The notes under the pieces: generated by a model | Database searches by the model: none | What the model was told of the DNA's origin: nothing | What the model saw: the letters and a program-made list of their open reading frames with translations, nothing else | Program-made: the position numbers and the translations under genes | Shown here: positions 21,242 to 32,780 of the stretch, one piece after another | How positions within the stretch are numbered: the stretch's first letter is position 1 | Layout: every line of letters begins with the position of its first letter | Assembly: GCA_905160935.1 (NCBI GenBank) | Contig: CAJHZI010000051.1 | Coordinates: 1-64,000 of the forward strand | DNA: 64,000 nt | Direction: 5' to 3' | Source of the DNA: Enchytraeus crypticus | Taxonomy: Eukaryota; Annelida; Clitellata; Enchytraeida; Enchytraeidae

Positions 21242-21936
21242 TGGAAGTAGTGATGGTTTCAGACGAACTGTTTGATGAAGACGTACTTGACAACGTCGAG
21301 AACGTTCAAGATCATCATGTTCATGATAACATCCAGCACGATGAGACGACAGTGGAGGGAGAGGTAGTAGACGTCAAGATATTTGATAATGAAGCCTATG
21401 GCAGCGACCCTAATCAGCATGGTGCTAAAGTTCATCTTGAACAATATAGCGCTTCCATACATCATGAACAACACTGTTCTGAAGATCATCTTGAACAGCT
21501 CGGTGCTGAAGATCATCATGAACAACTCGGTGCTGAAGGTCATCATGATCAGTTCGGTGCTGTAGATCATCATGAACAGCTCGATGCTGAAGATTATCAT
21601 GAACAGCTTAGTGCTGAAGATCATCATAAACAGCACGGTGCTGAAGATCATCATGAACAGCTCGGTGCTGAAGATCATCATGAACAGCTCGATGCTGAAG
21701 ATCATCATGAACAGCTCGATGCTGAAGATCATCATGAACAGCTCGGTACTGAAAAACATCATGAACTACACGGTGCTGAAAATAATCATGAACAACACAG
21801 TGCTGAAGGTCATTGTAAACAGCATGAGAAGCATGATCGAATCGTCGATAATCACGGCCGTCAGACATTTCATAAGAAACAGAAGAAGACGCAGTTGGGA
21901 TTCAGATTCAGCGGGTGCTTCATTTCGATCCCCTGA
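21238..21936 (+). CDS. ORF with fifteen 9-residue repeats, unrecognised
   Basis: A 232-residue frame. After an acidic N-terminal part (SDELFDEDVLDNVENVQDHH), residues 61-195 consist of fifteen copies of a nonapeptide of the form GAEDHHEQL. A basic end (HKKQKKTQLGF) follows. Histidine, glutamate and glutamine dominate the repeats. No signal peptide or membrane segment is visible. Whether it is expressed cannot be judged; the 27-bp period keeps several other frames, including minus-strand ones, open as by-products. It lies directly downstream of the INO1 chimera and shares its higher GC content. Confidence 0.4.
   Translation: MMEVVMVSDELFDEDVLDNVENVQDHHVHDNIQHDETTVEGEVVDVKIFDNEAYGSDPNQHGAKVHLEQYSASIHHEQHCSEDHLEQLGAEDHHEQLGAEGHHDQFGAVDHHEQLDAEDYHEQLSAEDHHKQHGAEDHHEQLGAEDHHEQLDAEDHHEQLDAEDHHEQLGTEKHHELHGAENNHEQHSAEGHCKQHEKHDRIVDNHGRQTFHKKQKKTQLGFRFSGCFISIP
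21418..21822. repeat. 27-bp coding minisatellite, about 15 copies
   Basis: Units of GCTGAAGATCATCATGAACA plus GCTCGGT repeat head to tail without frame disruption. The central five units are nearly identical and the outer ones diverged, which suggests expansion by slippage or unequal exchange from the centre. Confidence 0.95.
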
Positions 21937-22531
21937 AGCAACAACAACGTCATCAGAGCATCGTTCGACAGCATATCGAGTTTACTGTGATCTCACCAAG
22001 ATCATCTGGCTCCCTGCCTCCGCCGCACTCCTCGACAAACAAACCTCTACGAGGGGCAGGGCCTCAGCTCTCGAGCCTGGCCACTGCGAGGGGTGACTTC
22101 GCAGTGAGGCGCCCCACGTTCACCCGCTGCAGAACCTGATTTGCTCACCGGCTGGGTTGATCCCTCGGGTTCATCTGCGTCCTGACACCTCCACCTCTCA
22201 GCCGCCACAGGATGGCTGCGCTCAACCCACGGTTGACCTGCTCTCACCGTTCGATGTCAACCGTCCGTCCAGTCTGGAGATCAATGCTCTGAAACAGCCT
22301 CTCGGTAGAGCTCAGTCTGCTCCCACGAGATCTGATCAGCAGTTGTTTGGTCGGCCACTGCTACATCAACAGCAGCCTGGTGCTGCTGGAATGAGGCAGG
22401 AACACAACAGTCATCTGATTGGTGGGGATCAATTTTCTATGATATCGGAGTTGAAGAAGAGCGAGATGGGGGGGGGGGGATCTGAGGGCAGGTCTACCTC
22501 CCCGGGTGGGGAAGAATCACTCAAATTTTAA
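21937..22531 (+). other. GC-rich end of the chimeric block, no recognised gene
   Basis: Proline-, serine- and glutamine-rich frames (for example 22157-22531, with QPTVDLLSPFDVNRPSSLEI) without a known domain. A run of ten G near 22470 precedes a return to AT-rich DNA at about 22530, which marks the right edge of the GC-richer block that begins near 18.3 kb. Confidence 0.35.
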
Positions 22532-23295
22532 TTATATTAAAATTCTTTCAAAAAGTTGTCTTGATTAAGATTTTAATTGATAAAGAAAGGTTTTGCTAAA
22601 GTTAAAGTTGACTTTAAGTTTATTAGATAGAACACTGATTTAACGAGAACATATTGTACAAGGTTCAGTTGCTCAATGCAATAATATCCACACTGTTTTT
22701 AAAATGGATCAAATAAAATACAAAAAATTTTTTATAGACATGGTGAGCTTTGACGATTCTCTTTCCCATTATAATATGAGAAAAGCATTGAGTTTAAACA
22801 AACCCTTGGCAAATACTAACTATGATAAAATGACTACCAATTACATGTCCCCATTTGTGAAATATGCTCCATGAGAGCACGCAGGCAATCCGTTCCACCG
22901 ATATTTACCTAAGGAAAATTAAGGGATACCTTGAGAACATAATTACTTAAACTTCTTTACATTTCGCTTTATCCCACATATTTGTGTTTTTAATTTTTTT
23001 TTCTTTTGATTTGCACTAGTTTAAAGCAATCTTATAGTTTTCACTGGAATTATTGACGTAGCCAACTAGATGGCGCTAGTCGCTGATTTGCTAGCCGCTA
23101 TTTCAGATCAAATACCCGGAACTGTTAGTAGGCCCGTTGATAGAATAGACATCTTATTAAACATTGTGCTGTTTGTGATAGTAGCTGAAATGTTTATTCT
23201 AATATGAGTGTATAATATTATGTAGCCTTGGTCTACAATTAACTAATATGCAATATCATTGTGACGTGTGATTTTGAAATACAGTAAACTATATA

Positions 23296-23327
<32 letters not shown>

Positions 23328-24596
23328 ACGCTCTCAGTAGCGTTTTTATACTAATTAGGCAATGTAACAAGTTAACTATCAACAGTTCTAAATCAATTTC
23401 TGTTTTCTTTTTCTCAATTAAAAAGAACGATGACTTCATTGCAGTTAATAATTTAACTATTCGCTAGACAAATGTTTACTCAGAGCATCAAGCACTAAAT
23501 TTCTGGGGTTATTGATTGATGACTAGCGTATCTTCAAAGAGCATATTTTTAATATCATAACATCTTCAAGATACAATTTTTATATAGTGCATTACGTCGC
23601 TTTGACATGAAGCGTAAGACCTACAATCCCTACATGTAAGTATAGGAAAGTAGACTACTAGTCGAAACAGAAGGCTGATGCAATGAGTATCAAACTATGT
23701 TTATTGCCTAACGATCATCGTTTAAGTGTCACCATATTTTCTGAGAAAGCAGAAACGGATGGGTTGATAAAGATGAGGCTGTAAATGCGCTAAGTCTAGA
23801 TTTTACGGTAATTTTCAATACTATCCAATACTATTATGATAACTAGGCCTATTGAAATATATAAGCACATTGAGTGTTTAATCACGATGATGATATTAAG
23901 ATTGAGTGTTAACTGTAGAGGACCGGTTTATGCTTGTGTCCTACGAACCAGTATTAGTAAAGCTGTTGCTTTTGATGTTACATGCTGGTCTATACACCAC
24001 TATTGTTCTTAGTGACCTTGCTATAGTTGCGTTGTTGTTTTCAGACCGTTGCACTTCATTTCAGTAACCTGCAAGTCAACGAAAAAGAGGTTCTAACATA
24101 CTTCCTATACATCTGCAAGAATAACAAAAGCAGGCAGCAGGAGCCCAGTGATTCGCCAAATTGACAGTGTTCTATTTAGCTGCTGTACTATAACAATAAT
24201 AATTTATATTGACTGCTTGAGCTCTCTGTACTCATAATTATAATTTGAATTTAATTGAGTTTTATTTCGCGAACGTTCACAGAACTGTCGAGTCGGTACA
24301 GTGACTTAGTGACGTGGCACGCAACCATTAGAGCGTCGCCAGGAGAGAATAAGCATGCATCTTTTACTCTTCCCCTTTCAACTAGTCCCTCTAAGGACCA
24401 TCTTATAAGATTCCTAAGGACCATCTTATAAGATTCGACTGTATCCGATTATTGGTGTTATGTGGGGGGTGGCGATGTCTTCGCAATACTCTTCAAGGTA
24501 TTACAATACTGTTGTAATGAGCAGTATTGAGATTGAATTGTTTAGGAATTAGGACCGTGATGTTTGATCGGTACAAAGGACACTAGGTCAAACTTC
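22532..24596. other. AT-rich DNA without genes; (CT)n and a 23-bp tandem duplication
   Basis: No coding signal. A (CT)n run lies near 23298-23329. Two perfect tandem copies of a 23-bp unit (CTAAGGACCATCTTATAAGA plus TTC) lie at 24391-24436. Confidence 0.7.
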
Positions 24597-25180
24597 TAAT
24601 CAATCAATAAGAATTTAAAGTCCGGTTCTTCGCCATAAGACAATGTCAGGGACGTCTCTTGCAGACTCTACACAAACAGGCGCCAAAGCACCACACGATG
24701 ACGACTGAGTACACAGTGACCACAAGAGAAAGCGAGATCAAAACAGTGCAAGTCCAGGATCCAAGGCAAACGAGTCAAAATTTAGCCCTATGGCGGGAAG
24801 AGATGGGTTTTTAGCTTGCCCAGGAAAGTACCAATACAATTACAAGATCGAAGATCTTGTGGCAGAGAGTTCCATATTGTCGGAGCAGAAAACTTGAAGA
24901 AGCGTCTGCCCACCGCAGATTTAATATTAGGTACAGTGAGAAGGTTTTAACTAGAGGAACGAAGACTATGAGAGGGTTGATAGATTGATAAAAGATCAGA
25001 TAGATAGGATGGTTTACCATAATTTAAACTTTTGAAGGTCATGGAAGCTATCTTGAATTTTATACGTTCGGAGAATGGTAGCTAGTGCATTCTTAGGAAG
25101 AGAAGAGGTGTGGGATTTGAGTACTTTTACATTACAACGACTCGAGAAAGATAATTTTGTACTTGTTAGATACGAATTAG
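24597..25180 (-). mobile_element. CR1/L2-like LINE, copy 2, 3' end only
   Basis: The reverse complement matches the 3' part of the copy at 2290-4228. It has the [20 protein letters not shown]-like thumb remnant, a shared 3' untranslated region (CACAAGAGAAAGCGAGATCA on the plus strand) and the same (ATTG)n tail, seen here as AATCAATCAATAAG at its left edge. Confidence 0.85.
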
Positions 25181-25317
25181 AAACTTCTCATGTATATAAC
25201 TTAGATAAACTGTCATCTATATAACTATGCATTGCCGATAGCCCGTAGAATTAAATAAAGTGATTATCAATAGTGTAAGAGCATTACTTATTTGACTGGA
25301 AGTTTACTGAAGTAAAT

Positions 25318-25440
25318 GCTGGTAAAGCTAATGTTAGCGTCAGTTTCCTCGCTCGAAAGCAATGTCAGTGAAGACCAGGATTTGAACGCTGTATATACTG
25401 ATCTGCGATCGAATATCTTACCGACATCGCCACTGGTGGG
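25318..25440 (-). repeat. tRNA-derived SINE, family A, copy 4
   Basis: The minus strand carries the box A (TGGCGATGTCGGTAAGATAT) and box B regions, and the plus strand shows GTCAGTTTCCTCGCTCGAAAG from the family end. Slightly internally deleted near GTCAGTGAAGACC. Confidence 0.8.
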
Positions 25441-25499
25441 AGAGAATAAAAGCTGTATCTAAATATAACGTCTGTTTCCTATCACCAATTTCACAAAGG

Positions 25500-25605
25500 A
25501 CACTATCAGAAACGGTTTAGCTGAGATTCAAACTGGTAATTATAATCAGCCTGCTTCTCACGAAGGAGTGCTATCCTTTCGGCGATCCAACCAGGACGTG
25601 GCTAA
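25500..25605 (-). repeat. tRNA-like sequence, probable SINE head or decayed tRNA
   Basis: On the minus strand, GGATCGCCGAAAGGATAGCA resembles a D arm and CAGTTTGAATCTCAGC a T arm, with a possible anticodon arm between them. The stems do not pair cleanly, so I do not call a functional tRNA. Confidence 0.35.
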
Positions 25606-25989
25606 TTGATTTCAAGTAATTGCTCTCGGTCCTTGCTGCAAAAGATAGGTTGCTGAATTATTCGCAGGAACGCTCCAGTTTTAGTAACATATCTTGTTTG
25701 GTTTAAATAACGGTTATAATTCTAAAATATAATTTGCTTAAAATTTGATCGCAATAAATTATTTTGGCTTGCAGTGCTTTGTCGATATAATCCTAGCCGT
25801 CTGGAATTATAATTGCTATTAATGGAAAGAATGTGCTATATTAATAATTATAATAATTCTAAAATTTACCAACAATTATACTGTGTAACCTTAGAGAATT
25901 AGAATTAAAATTTTAAAAAATAATACATTAATGCGGAGAAGCTGCTGCGACCCTCAGATGTCGTCAAGTACATCACATAGAAAGAAAAC

Positions 25990-26204
25990 TTTCAAGGTTC
26001 TGATATTTGACCGGATGATTTCACCAATGGTTAATTTGAATGCGGTAATTATAGAGAAGGATATAAGTGTCAATTCTGAAGTTAAAAGGAATAACTACTT
26101 TAATTCAGCATCCCCGCTAAATTCAGACGAAACAAGTGCCCTCACAGATCTAATTTCGTGCTGGCTCTTGCTTCAGCTGAAGCACTCTCTGGAGAAATCA
26201 AAGA
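25990..26204 (+). repeat. Second copy of the 19.3-19.6 kb tail repeat, left part
   Basis: GGTTAATTTGAATGCGGTAAT and the following frame (VNSEVKRNNYFNSASP) match about 19290-19455. The match breaks after GCACTCTCTGGAGAAATC and resumes at 28283 with CTATGGGAGAAATGGACACTT, so an element was inserted here. Confidence 0.75.
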
Positions 26205-28282
26205 TCTTTAAAATAGGTAGATATGGCATGACTGTTGTTTCAGCGATACCAGTTTTGTAACAAGAGCGACTTGATTTCCAGCATGCCCCATTTAATCGTG
26301 ACGGTAAACAAAGCCCCTTTGTCATATGTGTATTGAATAGTAATTTCTGTAATTTCAGATTTATTTCATGTTATTCGGCCTCTAAACGGTTTTAAGATGA
26401 TGTATTGTTGCGCATTTGGGTATACTACTACTACTGAGACTACGTCCTATTTGGGCCCTGCAGTAGGCTTCAAGGTTAATTGACTCCACTTCGCTCTATC
26501 CTCAGCCAGATCACAGATGCTCTCATCTAATATGTTCAAATTCTGATTTATATCTTTGAGATCTTTATTTACTAATTTGATCCATGTTTGTTTATTTTGA
26601 CCACCTCTTTGTTTTGTCTGAGATTTTTTATTCTCATTTAAAGCAAGTTTTACAGGTGCATTGTTCGGTAACCTAAGTAAGTGACCTATCCATTTTAGTC
26701 TTCGCGTTTTAATTTCAAAACTCCATTTTTTCATTTGTTCTGATGTATAAATTATCGTTGCTTATAATGTGAGGGCAATATATTTTGTGTTTTTCTTAAT
26801 AGACTTCTATGAAATATGTCAATTTCGTGTTCCTGTTTTGAAGTTAATTTCCATAGCTCACTATTATATAAGTAAACTGGCGTAATATAAGCATTGAATA
26901 TATTTATTCTTGTTTTCATTGTTATTTTGCTATTTTTTAGTTTCATCTTCTATTTTTTTAAAATAGCCATACACAATTGCTTTCTATGGATCATGTCTCT
27001 TTCAGTATCCAAGTAAGAACCTAAATATTTGCATTTCTTCCATTCCTGACCATTTTTGTTTCCAATGGTATATTTTTCTGTTTTATCTCTGTTTAGTTTT
27101 AAATCTCTCTTATTCAGTTTATCATTGACTTCCTTTTGAATTTTGTCTGTTATATTTTTGCATGTGCTTACATATGCAATATCATCTGCAAACTGCTGAT
27201 CAATATTTATACCCATTTCTCGCTTTATGCTATAGTTATGTTCTATAATATGATTAGGAATTAATTCTTCATATGGTATATTTTCTTTGGAGTATGAGTG
27301 CTCTTCAATTTGGTTTGCTAGTTGAATTTGGTTCTCATGTTTGTTTAAGCCATTTGCAAGGTAAAATGTGAAAAGTACCGGGCTTAAGCAATCTCCTTGT
27401 GGTATTCCAATATTTGTTTCAAACTCATTTCCAATTACATCTCCATTTTTAATTCTTAAAATTGCATCATCAATGATAAGTTTTATTATATGTAGTTCGT
27501 CCTGATCAATTATTTTGCTTAAATCCTCTAATAATTTGTTTCTATTGACAGTATCAAACGCCGTACTCATGTCTAGAAGCATGATTTCTATTTCCGAGTT
27601 TTTGTTTGTTATTGCTTTTTCGATAAGAAGTTTTAATGTTAGGATGTGTTCCGTGGTACTTCTGCCTGGTCTGTAGGCGGCTATTTTCCTATTTCGGCCA
27701 TTTTATTGAATATTTTTGCAATTCCATTGTAAATTTTTTCAGGACAGTTTTTTAGTTCTTCTGCTGTGATTTCATCAGATCCTGGGCTTTTATTTGTTTT
27801 TAGTTTCCTAACAGCATTTTTTATTTCATCTGTAGAGAAAGGTGTCTTCATTTTTTCAGGTTTAATTTCAGTTAATATTTCTGTATTTTGGTTGTAAAAT
27901 ATATCTTTTTGCATGTTGCGCATTTGGGTATACAAATTCGAGAAATCTGGAAACTAAAGAACGAGGAATATCCTATAAGAGATTTGAAAAATAAAATGTG
28001 TTTGCACTTTGTATTATAAAAATATACATCCAATTAATTGGAATTCGTTTCAAACAATTTTTTGTCATGACATATTGGATAGATGTTACGGTAAACGTGT
28101 TCCTCTAAAGTGTTTCATCATTGTTCAAAAGCTTCGTTATTTTAAGCCTTTAAATAACGATCAGCTGATATTGTTTACCTCTGGCTAGCAAAATTAGTTG
28201 TTGGTATCTCTGCAATTCTTGAACTCAGTGTTTACAATGGTTGAGATTGCCTTTGACATTTCTACGGTTTTTCTTTATTCTA
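26205..28282. mobile_element. MITE-like insertion in the tail repeat (contains a LINE)
   Basis: It separates two halves of the tail repeat; the short sequence TCTNTGGAGAAAT is present at both junctions, consistent with a target duplication of about 12 bp. Its right end (ACTCAGTGTTTACAATGGTTG to TTTTTCTTTATTCTATGG) recurs at 31381-31444. Weak inverted similarity links the two ends. Without the LINE at 26426-27913 it is about 0.57 kb and noncoding. Confidence 0.55.
26426..27913 (-). mobile_element. LINE with perfect 20-bp target duplication, 5'-truncated
   Basis: Minus-strand frames encode LKTNKSPGSDEITAEELKNC, then the catalytic box MLLDMSTAFDTVNRNKLLED near 27560, GIPQGDCLSPVLFTFYLANG, QQFADDIAYVST (FADD), CKYLGSYLDTERD, and the C-terminal RRLKWIGHLLRLPNNAPVKL. 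A frameshift near 27690 and stops near 26750 and 26945 break the frame. The identical 20-mer TGTTGCGCATTTGGGTATAC flanks it at 26406-26425 and 27914-27933. An (AGT)n tail marks the 3' end. Both sides of the insertion are therefore exact. It shows some RTE-like traits (WIGH...R block), but the clade is not fixed. Confidence 0.92.
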
Positions 28283-28465
28283 TGGGAGAAATGGACACTT
28301 AATCCGCAAGACAACTGAGGAAGAGAGGTTCACAGTTTAACTGGATCCTTGTCGAACGGGAACAGAAGGTCACAAATACAATACTGTTAAAAGCTGGAAA
28401 TCATATGAAATAGACAGAGCCTGAATGTAAGCCAGTAAACTCCTCAGAAATGTCCTATTCCAACG
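28283..28465 (+). repeat. Second copy of the 19.3-19.6 kb tail repeat, right part
   Basis: Matches 19450-19630 almost base for base (GAAGAGAGGTTCACAGTTTA, AAAGCTGGAAATCATATGAA). In-frame stops here (GACACTTAATCC, ATATGAAATAGAC) show that this copy no longer codes. Confidence 0.85.
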
Positions 28466-28869
28466 AGAGAAGTTTATTATTATTTAGCGCTGAATACACG
28501 ATTTACATAATTTCAATTGTTGTAAGATAGGCTACTACTTACAGATCTCTCTCATTTGTAAACAATAACAATAATATTTGATATTTTCATTTTATTTAAC
28601 AATTTTAGGAATTAATTTTAGGCTTTAGCCTAACTTTCATTCTGAGAGTATCTCTAATAACTTCACTTGTGATTTTTCTCTACATATGGACCTTTTATAA
28701 AAGGTGATTACTTTGAAAACTCACCTTTTCTAATATTTCATTCGTTGGAGTGGCGCCACTGTGGAATCATAAAATTGATTGTTTTGCGGAAGGCAACCGC
28801 AATGTAATATATCCTTAAAATGTTATATATCCTCTCTAGATATTCTATCTATCAGACCCTATACTAGTC
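28466..28869. other. No feature recognised
   Basis: AT-rich sequence between the tail repeat and the next LINE; no coding or repeat signal that I can support. Confidence 0.35.
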
Positions 28870-30620
28870 CTTCAGTTAAGTAACCTATTTAAAAGCATTG
28901 CTGTCCAGGATTATGTTCCTCAAGGGTTCAGTACAGGTTATTATATCCCGATAATTAAGGACAAACTTGGTGATAAAAACGACGTCAACAAGATGTATCA
29001 CATTAATTGCACTCATTTCTAAACTGTTTGAGTTAGTCATTCTTGATAGGCCTATATGCGTATAGACTGTCTCAATAGCGCAATGGTTAAGGGTGTATAT
29101 AACGTCATGAAGTTTTAAATGACAGACCCTGAGGTGAATCGAACGCTCGTGGGTTCGAATCCCAGCCGCGCTGATCTGAGAGTAAAATCTCGGACATTCA
29201 CTGGACTGGCTACACGGAAAATGGACTAAATTGCCTAACGGATATGACATGTGGTATTAAAAGTGATAGATATCAACATAGTTGATCATTTCAGTATAAT
29301 GTGTGTTATTATGTGAGGATTATCATGTTACCAGCAACCTCCATTTTTTTTAAGGTGAACTCAGGTTGTAATCATGCCATTTTTATGATGACTGAAGTCG
29401 TTAAATATTTTCTAGACAATGGTAATAGTGTGTTTATGGCTACACTTGACCTAAAGAAGGCATTTGATAAAGTTAACCACTTTAAATTATTCACTAGTCT
29501 TATATTGAAGGGCATTCCTTTATGGATTATAATTGTGCTACAAGACTGGTATTCTAAGTTAAATGTCTGTGTTCGTTGGAATGGATCCTACTCTCATAAT
29601 ACCTCTGTTAAAAGTGTTGTGCGACAAGGTAGCTCTCTATCACCGGCTTTATTTAATATCTTTATTGATCCTTGCATTAATGACTTAAAATCACTCAATG
29701 CAGGTTGTACCATTGGTGCACAATTTGTTGGTATGATCTTATACGCTGATGATTTTGCTTCTTATCTCACCAACGGTGCAAAGTTTACAAAAGATGCTAA
29801 ATCAATGTTCAGTTTCGTTTGATAAATTACTCCTAGAATTCAATATAGATGTGAGTATTATGTGTGCCATCTAATCTGTAATCTATCTGCCATCTAACAT
29901 GTAATCTAATATGTAATATGTATCTAATATTTAATATGTATCTAATCTGCTATCTAATATTTAATCTATGTGTGCTGCAATTGGGTTAAGGTCCAGCTGT
30001 GAAATTTCTCCAATGTCTCTAATGAAAATACCACTAAAATGGGTCAAATGTTTTAAATACTTAGGTATTACTATTACAGCAGGTAAAAATCTGATGGTTG
30101 ATACCAATTTGTTTATTATAAAATTTTACTTGAGTTGCAGTAATATATGGAGTAAATCAGCTAATTTAACTGAGCTGATAAGATCAGCCTACATCTTTTA
30201 GAGTCTTATTGCTTGCCCATTTTAACCTATGCCACTGTTAGCATTTCACGTAGGAATGATCAAATTCATGATTTAAATGTTGCCTGAAAAAAGTTTTTTA
30301 TAGAAAGCTATTTAACTATCATAAATGGGAATCTGTTAAGCCAATTATGATAGGGTTGGGTTAGATGGATTTTAATGGATTAGATGGATTAGAGTTAAGC
30401 TTATGTTTAATTTCTTTAGAAACAGCCTACATAGAGTCAGTAGAAATATAATTTTAAAACACTTTGTAACTAGACATGTGCTGAGGGAACTAGATAAACT
30501 GTGTGATTATTTTAGATTGCCTATAAATTGTTTGATGGTTCTGGACAATAGAGTGTCTTATGGTAGAAGCGGGTATATTTAATATATGAAACTTTTCATG
30601 CAACAACAACAACAACAACA
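28870..30620 (+). mobile_element. LINE family C, copy 2, with SINE insertion and (CAA)n tail
   Basis: The frame begins near 28940 with YYIPIIKDKLGDKNDVNK and ALISKLFELVIL. A SINE interrupts it at 29067-29295, and it resumes with KVNSGCNHAIFMMTEVVKYF, the catalytic box FMATLDLKKAFDKVNHFKLF near 29440-29490, VRQGSSLSPALFNIFIDPCI and GMILYADDFASYL near 29740. Further frames give ISPMSLMKIPLKWVKCFKYL and a decayed C-terminal part matching the fragment at 12105-12644. The 3' end is a (CAA)n run at about 30600-30620. It is 5'-truncated and broken by stops after 29822. Confidence 0.85.
29067..29295 (+). repeat. tRNA-derived SINE, family B, copy 1
   Basis: TAGCGCAATGGTTAAGG matches box A and GGGTTCGAATCCCAGC matches box B, both close to consensus; a unique body follows (CTGGACTGGCTACACGGAAA, TAAATTGCCTAACGGAT). 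The same sequence recurs at 32939-33148. It sits inside the reverse transcriptase of LINE family C. The stretch between boxes A and B is longer than in a real tRNA and does not fold as one. Confidence 0.85.
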
Positions 30621-31380
30621 AATTAGAGTGCTACTGTCGTCAATGACAACATTGAGCACTGTGGTATCAAATCCGATGAGCAGAGTGTGGGGTCCAAAAA
30701 AGGTGCGATCCAAAATCCGGGAGTTCGGTCCGAGGAAGGGCACTAGTGGAATGGAGGTTTACGTGTTGGTCTCAGTTCATGTGCAAAGGTTGACTATGAG
30801 TGGTCAAAAAGAAAAGCCTTCAACCGTCTATGAAACTGTTCATATGAAAGGAAAGGATGATCAGCAGAAGATGAGGGGGTGCGTAAAGTGGAAGGAAGAG
30901 AATTTCAGATCTGAGGAGCAGTGTGCTGGAAAGAGCGCTTGGAGAGGTTACTGCGAGAAGGGATGCTAGGGCGCTCTAAAGTGATTAGCTTAGAGGACCT
31001 GCTAGTGCTGGAATTAGTAGGAACTCTAGTAAGTTTCTTATAATTCAATTTTTATTGTTCGATGTTCTTTTGTGTACGTGTGTATGTATGTTTATATAAT
31101 TATGTATATGTGATGCATCGACGAATAAAGAAATTAATATAATAATATACATGTATATACATGTATTAACTGTAAATTAAGACTTATCATCATTTGACAA
31201 GGAATTGAAAATACTTTTTTTGTAATTAGGCTATTTAAAATACCATTCCGTTAATAAATGAAGAAATAAATATATACAAATATATGGAACATTGCCAGCC
31301 GTCAATAGAAGCACACACACCTCCCCACTCTCCCACTAGACTTTGTTTATTATGTGAACAGAGTTACCGCTACATATTAT
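30621..31380. other. No recognised gene; one unassigned frame
   Basis: A 127-residue plus-strand frame at 30586-30969 (MSRVWGPKKVRSKIREFGPR, basic C-terminal part) shows no known domain and starts within the (CAA)n LINE tail. The rest is AT-rich with TATG-type repeats near 31080-31170. Confidence 0.3.
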
Positions 31381-31735
31381 AAACTCAATGTTTACCATTG
31401 TTGAGATAGCCTTTGCCACTTCTACTGTTTTTCTTTATTCTATGGTCCACAATCTCGATTCGGGCCAGGCCGCCAAACCCGATGACCCGGGTTCCCAGCA
31501 CCCAATATATTGAGGGAGGGAAACATGTTCCGATGCTGTAACACGAGAGGCCTCGCCAGCCGCATACTCTAGTCGAAGAAATCCCATTCGCTAAAAATGG
31601 TGCCAAAAGTGGTATTTCGTACAAGAATATATAAATATATATGTTGTAAAGAACCCCGTTCGTTACGATAATTATCAAAAATACACATACTTTTTTCGTA
31701 ATATGCTCCATTTAATAATGATGGCATAAATACAA
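31381..31735. repeat. Second copy of the MITE-like end, with unassigned GC-rich interior
   Basis: 31381-31444 matches the right end of the insertion at 26205-28282, and ATGCTCCATTTAATAATGAT near 31705 resembles ATGCCCCATTTAATCGTGAC near 26285. The GC-rich sequence between (CCCGGGTTCCCAGCACCC) is not recognised. Confidence 0.45.
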
Positions 31736-32167
31736 AAACAGAAATTATGAACCTACCGTTACATTGTAGTCTATATATTTTGTAGACCTTGCTAATATGT
31801 CAATGATTATTTTTATATTGACGAATCAAAGTTATGTTGTGTGCGGGACACAGAGAAGAATTAACCGTTCATAAGCTGCAAGCGTCGTAATAGGTGACTG
31901 AATAAGATCTGAGAAAGACAACGGGAGAGTCCACATTATTTCTATTTAAGCTGTCGGTTAAATTAAGATGTGAGTAATTCACAGCCGTTTGAGCATGAAG
32001 AAGCGTGAAGGTGGTGAAGGTAGCATGTGAATAGGAATATAAATAGGCCTACATTGGACCTGTTACGTACTTGATAGCACACTGGAGAGAGAGAGTCAAG
32101 TTGAAGTTAACCATGTTAATTTAACTTAATTCTGAATGCAAAACTAAATCTGATATAAAGCGTTAAA

Positions 32168-32169
<2 letters not shown>

Positions 32170-32242
<73 letters not shown>
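32170..32242. repeat. (TA)n microsatellite
   Basis: About 36 TA units, then TAATATAA variants. Confidence 0.95.
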
Positions 32243-32247
<5 letters not shown>

Positions 32248-32389
32248 ATATAATATAAGCATGAGCATGTCGGTCGAATATTCTTTTAGTTCAGAAACTT
32301 CAGACATCGAATCTAATGTTTCCCTCTTAATTAGAATTAAATCGAGTAACTAACTTAACTAATTTAAGAACGTGTAAAACTTTTCTACC

Positions 32390-32575
32390 AAGGTATTTGT
32401 TTTCTTAAAAAATTCAGGGTACTTTTACTTTTTACTTAAAAGTACTACTTTTTTGTAGAGTACTTTTACTGTTTACTTAAGTAAAATGTTGATAGAGTAA
32501 TTTATACTTTTAATTTTAATAACCATTTACTTTTACTCAAGTATATTTTCAGAATACTTCTTACAACACCGGATT
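32390..32575. repeat. hAT-type terminal fragment rich in ACTTTTACTT
   Basis: Dense TACTTTTACTT/AAGTAAAAGTA motifs end in CTTCTTACAACACCGG. These resemble the subterminal repeats of the complete element at 49908-51604 and of the fragment at 60640-60958. No matching second end is seen. Confidence 0.45.
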
Positions 32576-32780
32576 TGACACATTCTAAGGGGGAAAAGTC
32601 GATTAAAGAGGTCATAGAAGGTAGAATAGAAGAAAACATATAGAGGCAGATCGAGGCAGGCCTAGATTAGATATGCTAACTGATTTAAAGACCCACGCAT
32701 ATATGGTCATGAAGAGGAAAGCGGAAGCCAGAGAAGAGTGGAGGCGGTTTATACCATAGACCTGCCAGTAGGCAGAGCAC

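Noticed and set aside
21259-21868. Long minus-strand and alternative plus-strand open frames over the 27-bp repeat
   Set aside because: The period is divisible by three, so a frame without a stop in one unit stays open in all; methionine/isoleucine/phenylalanine monotony shows artefact.
29067-29175. Possible functional tRNA gene (good box A and B)
   Set aside because: The distance between the boxes is too long, the cloverleaf does not pair, and the sequence continues into a body shared with 32939-33148; it is a SINE.
31441-31610. GC-rich block with CCCGGGTTCCCAGC, considered as an RNA gene
   Set aside because: No foldable tRNA or rRNA structure was evident, and no box A/B pair with proper spacing.
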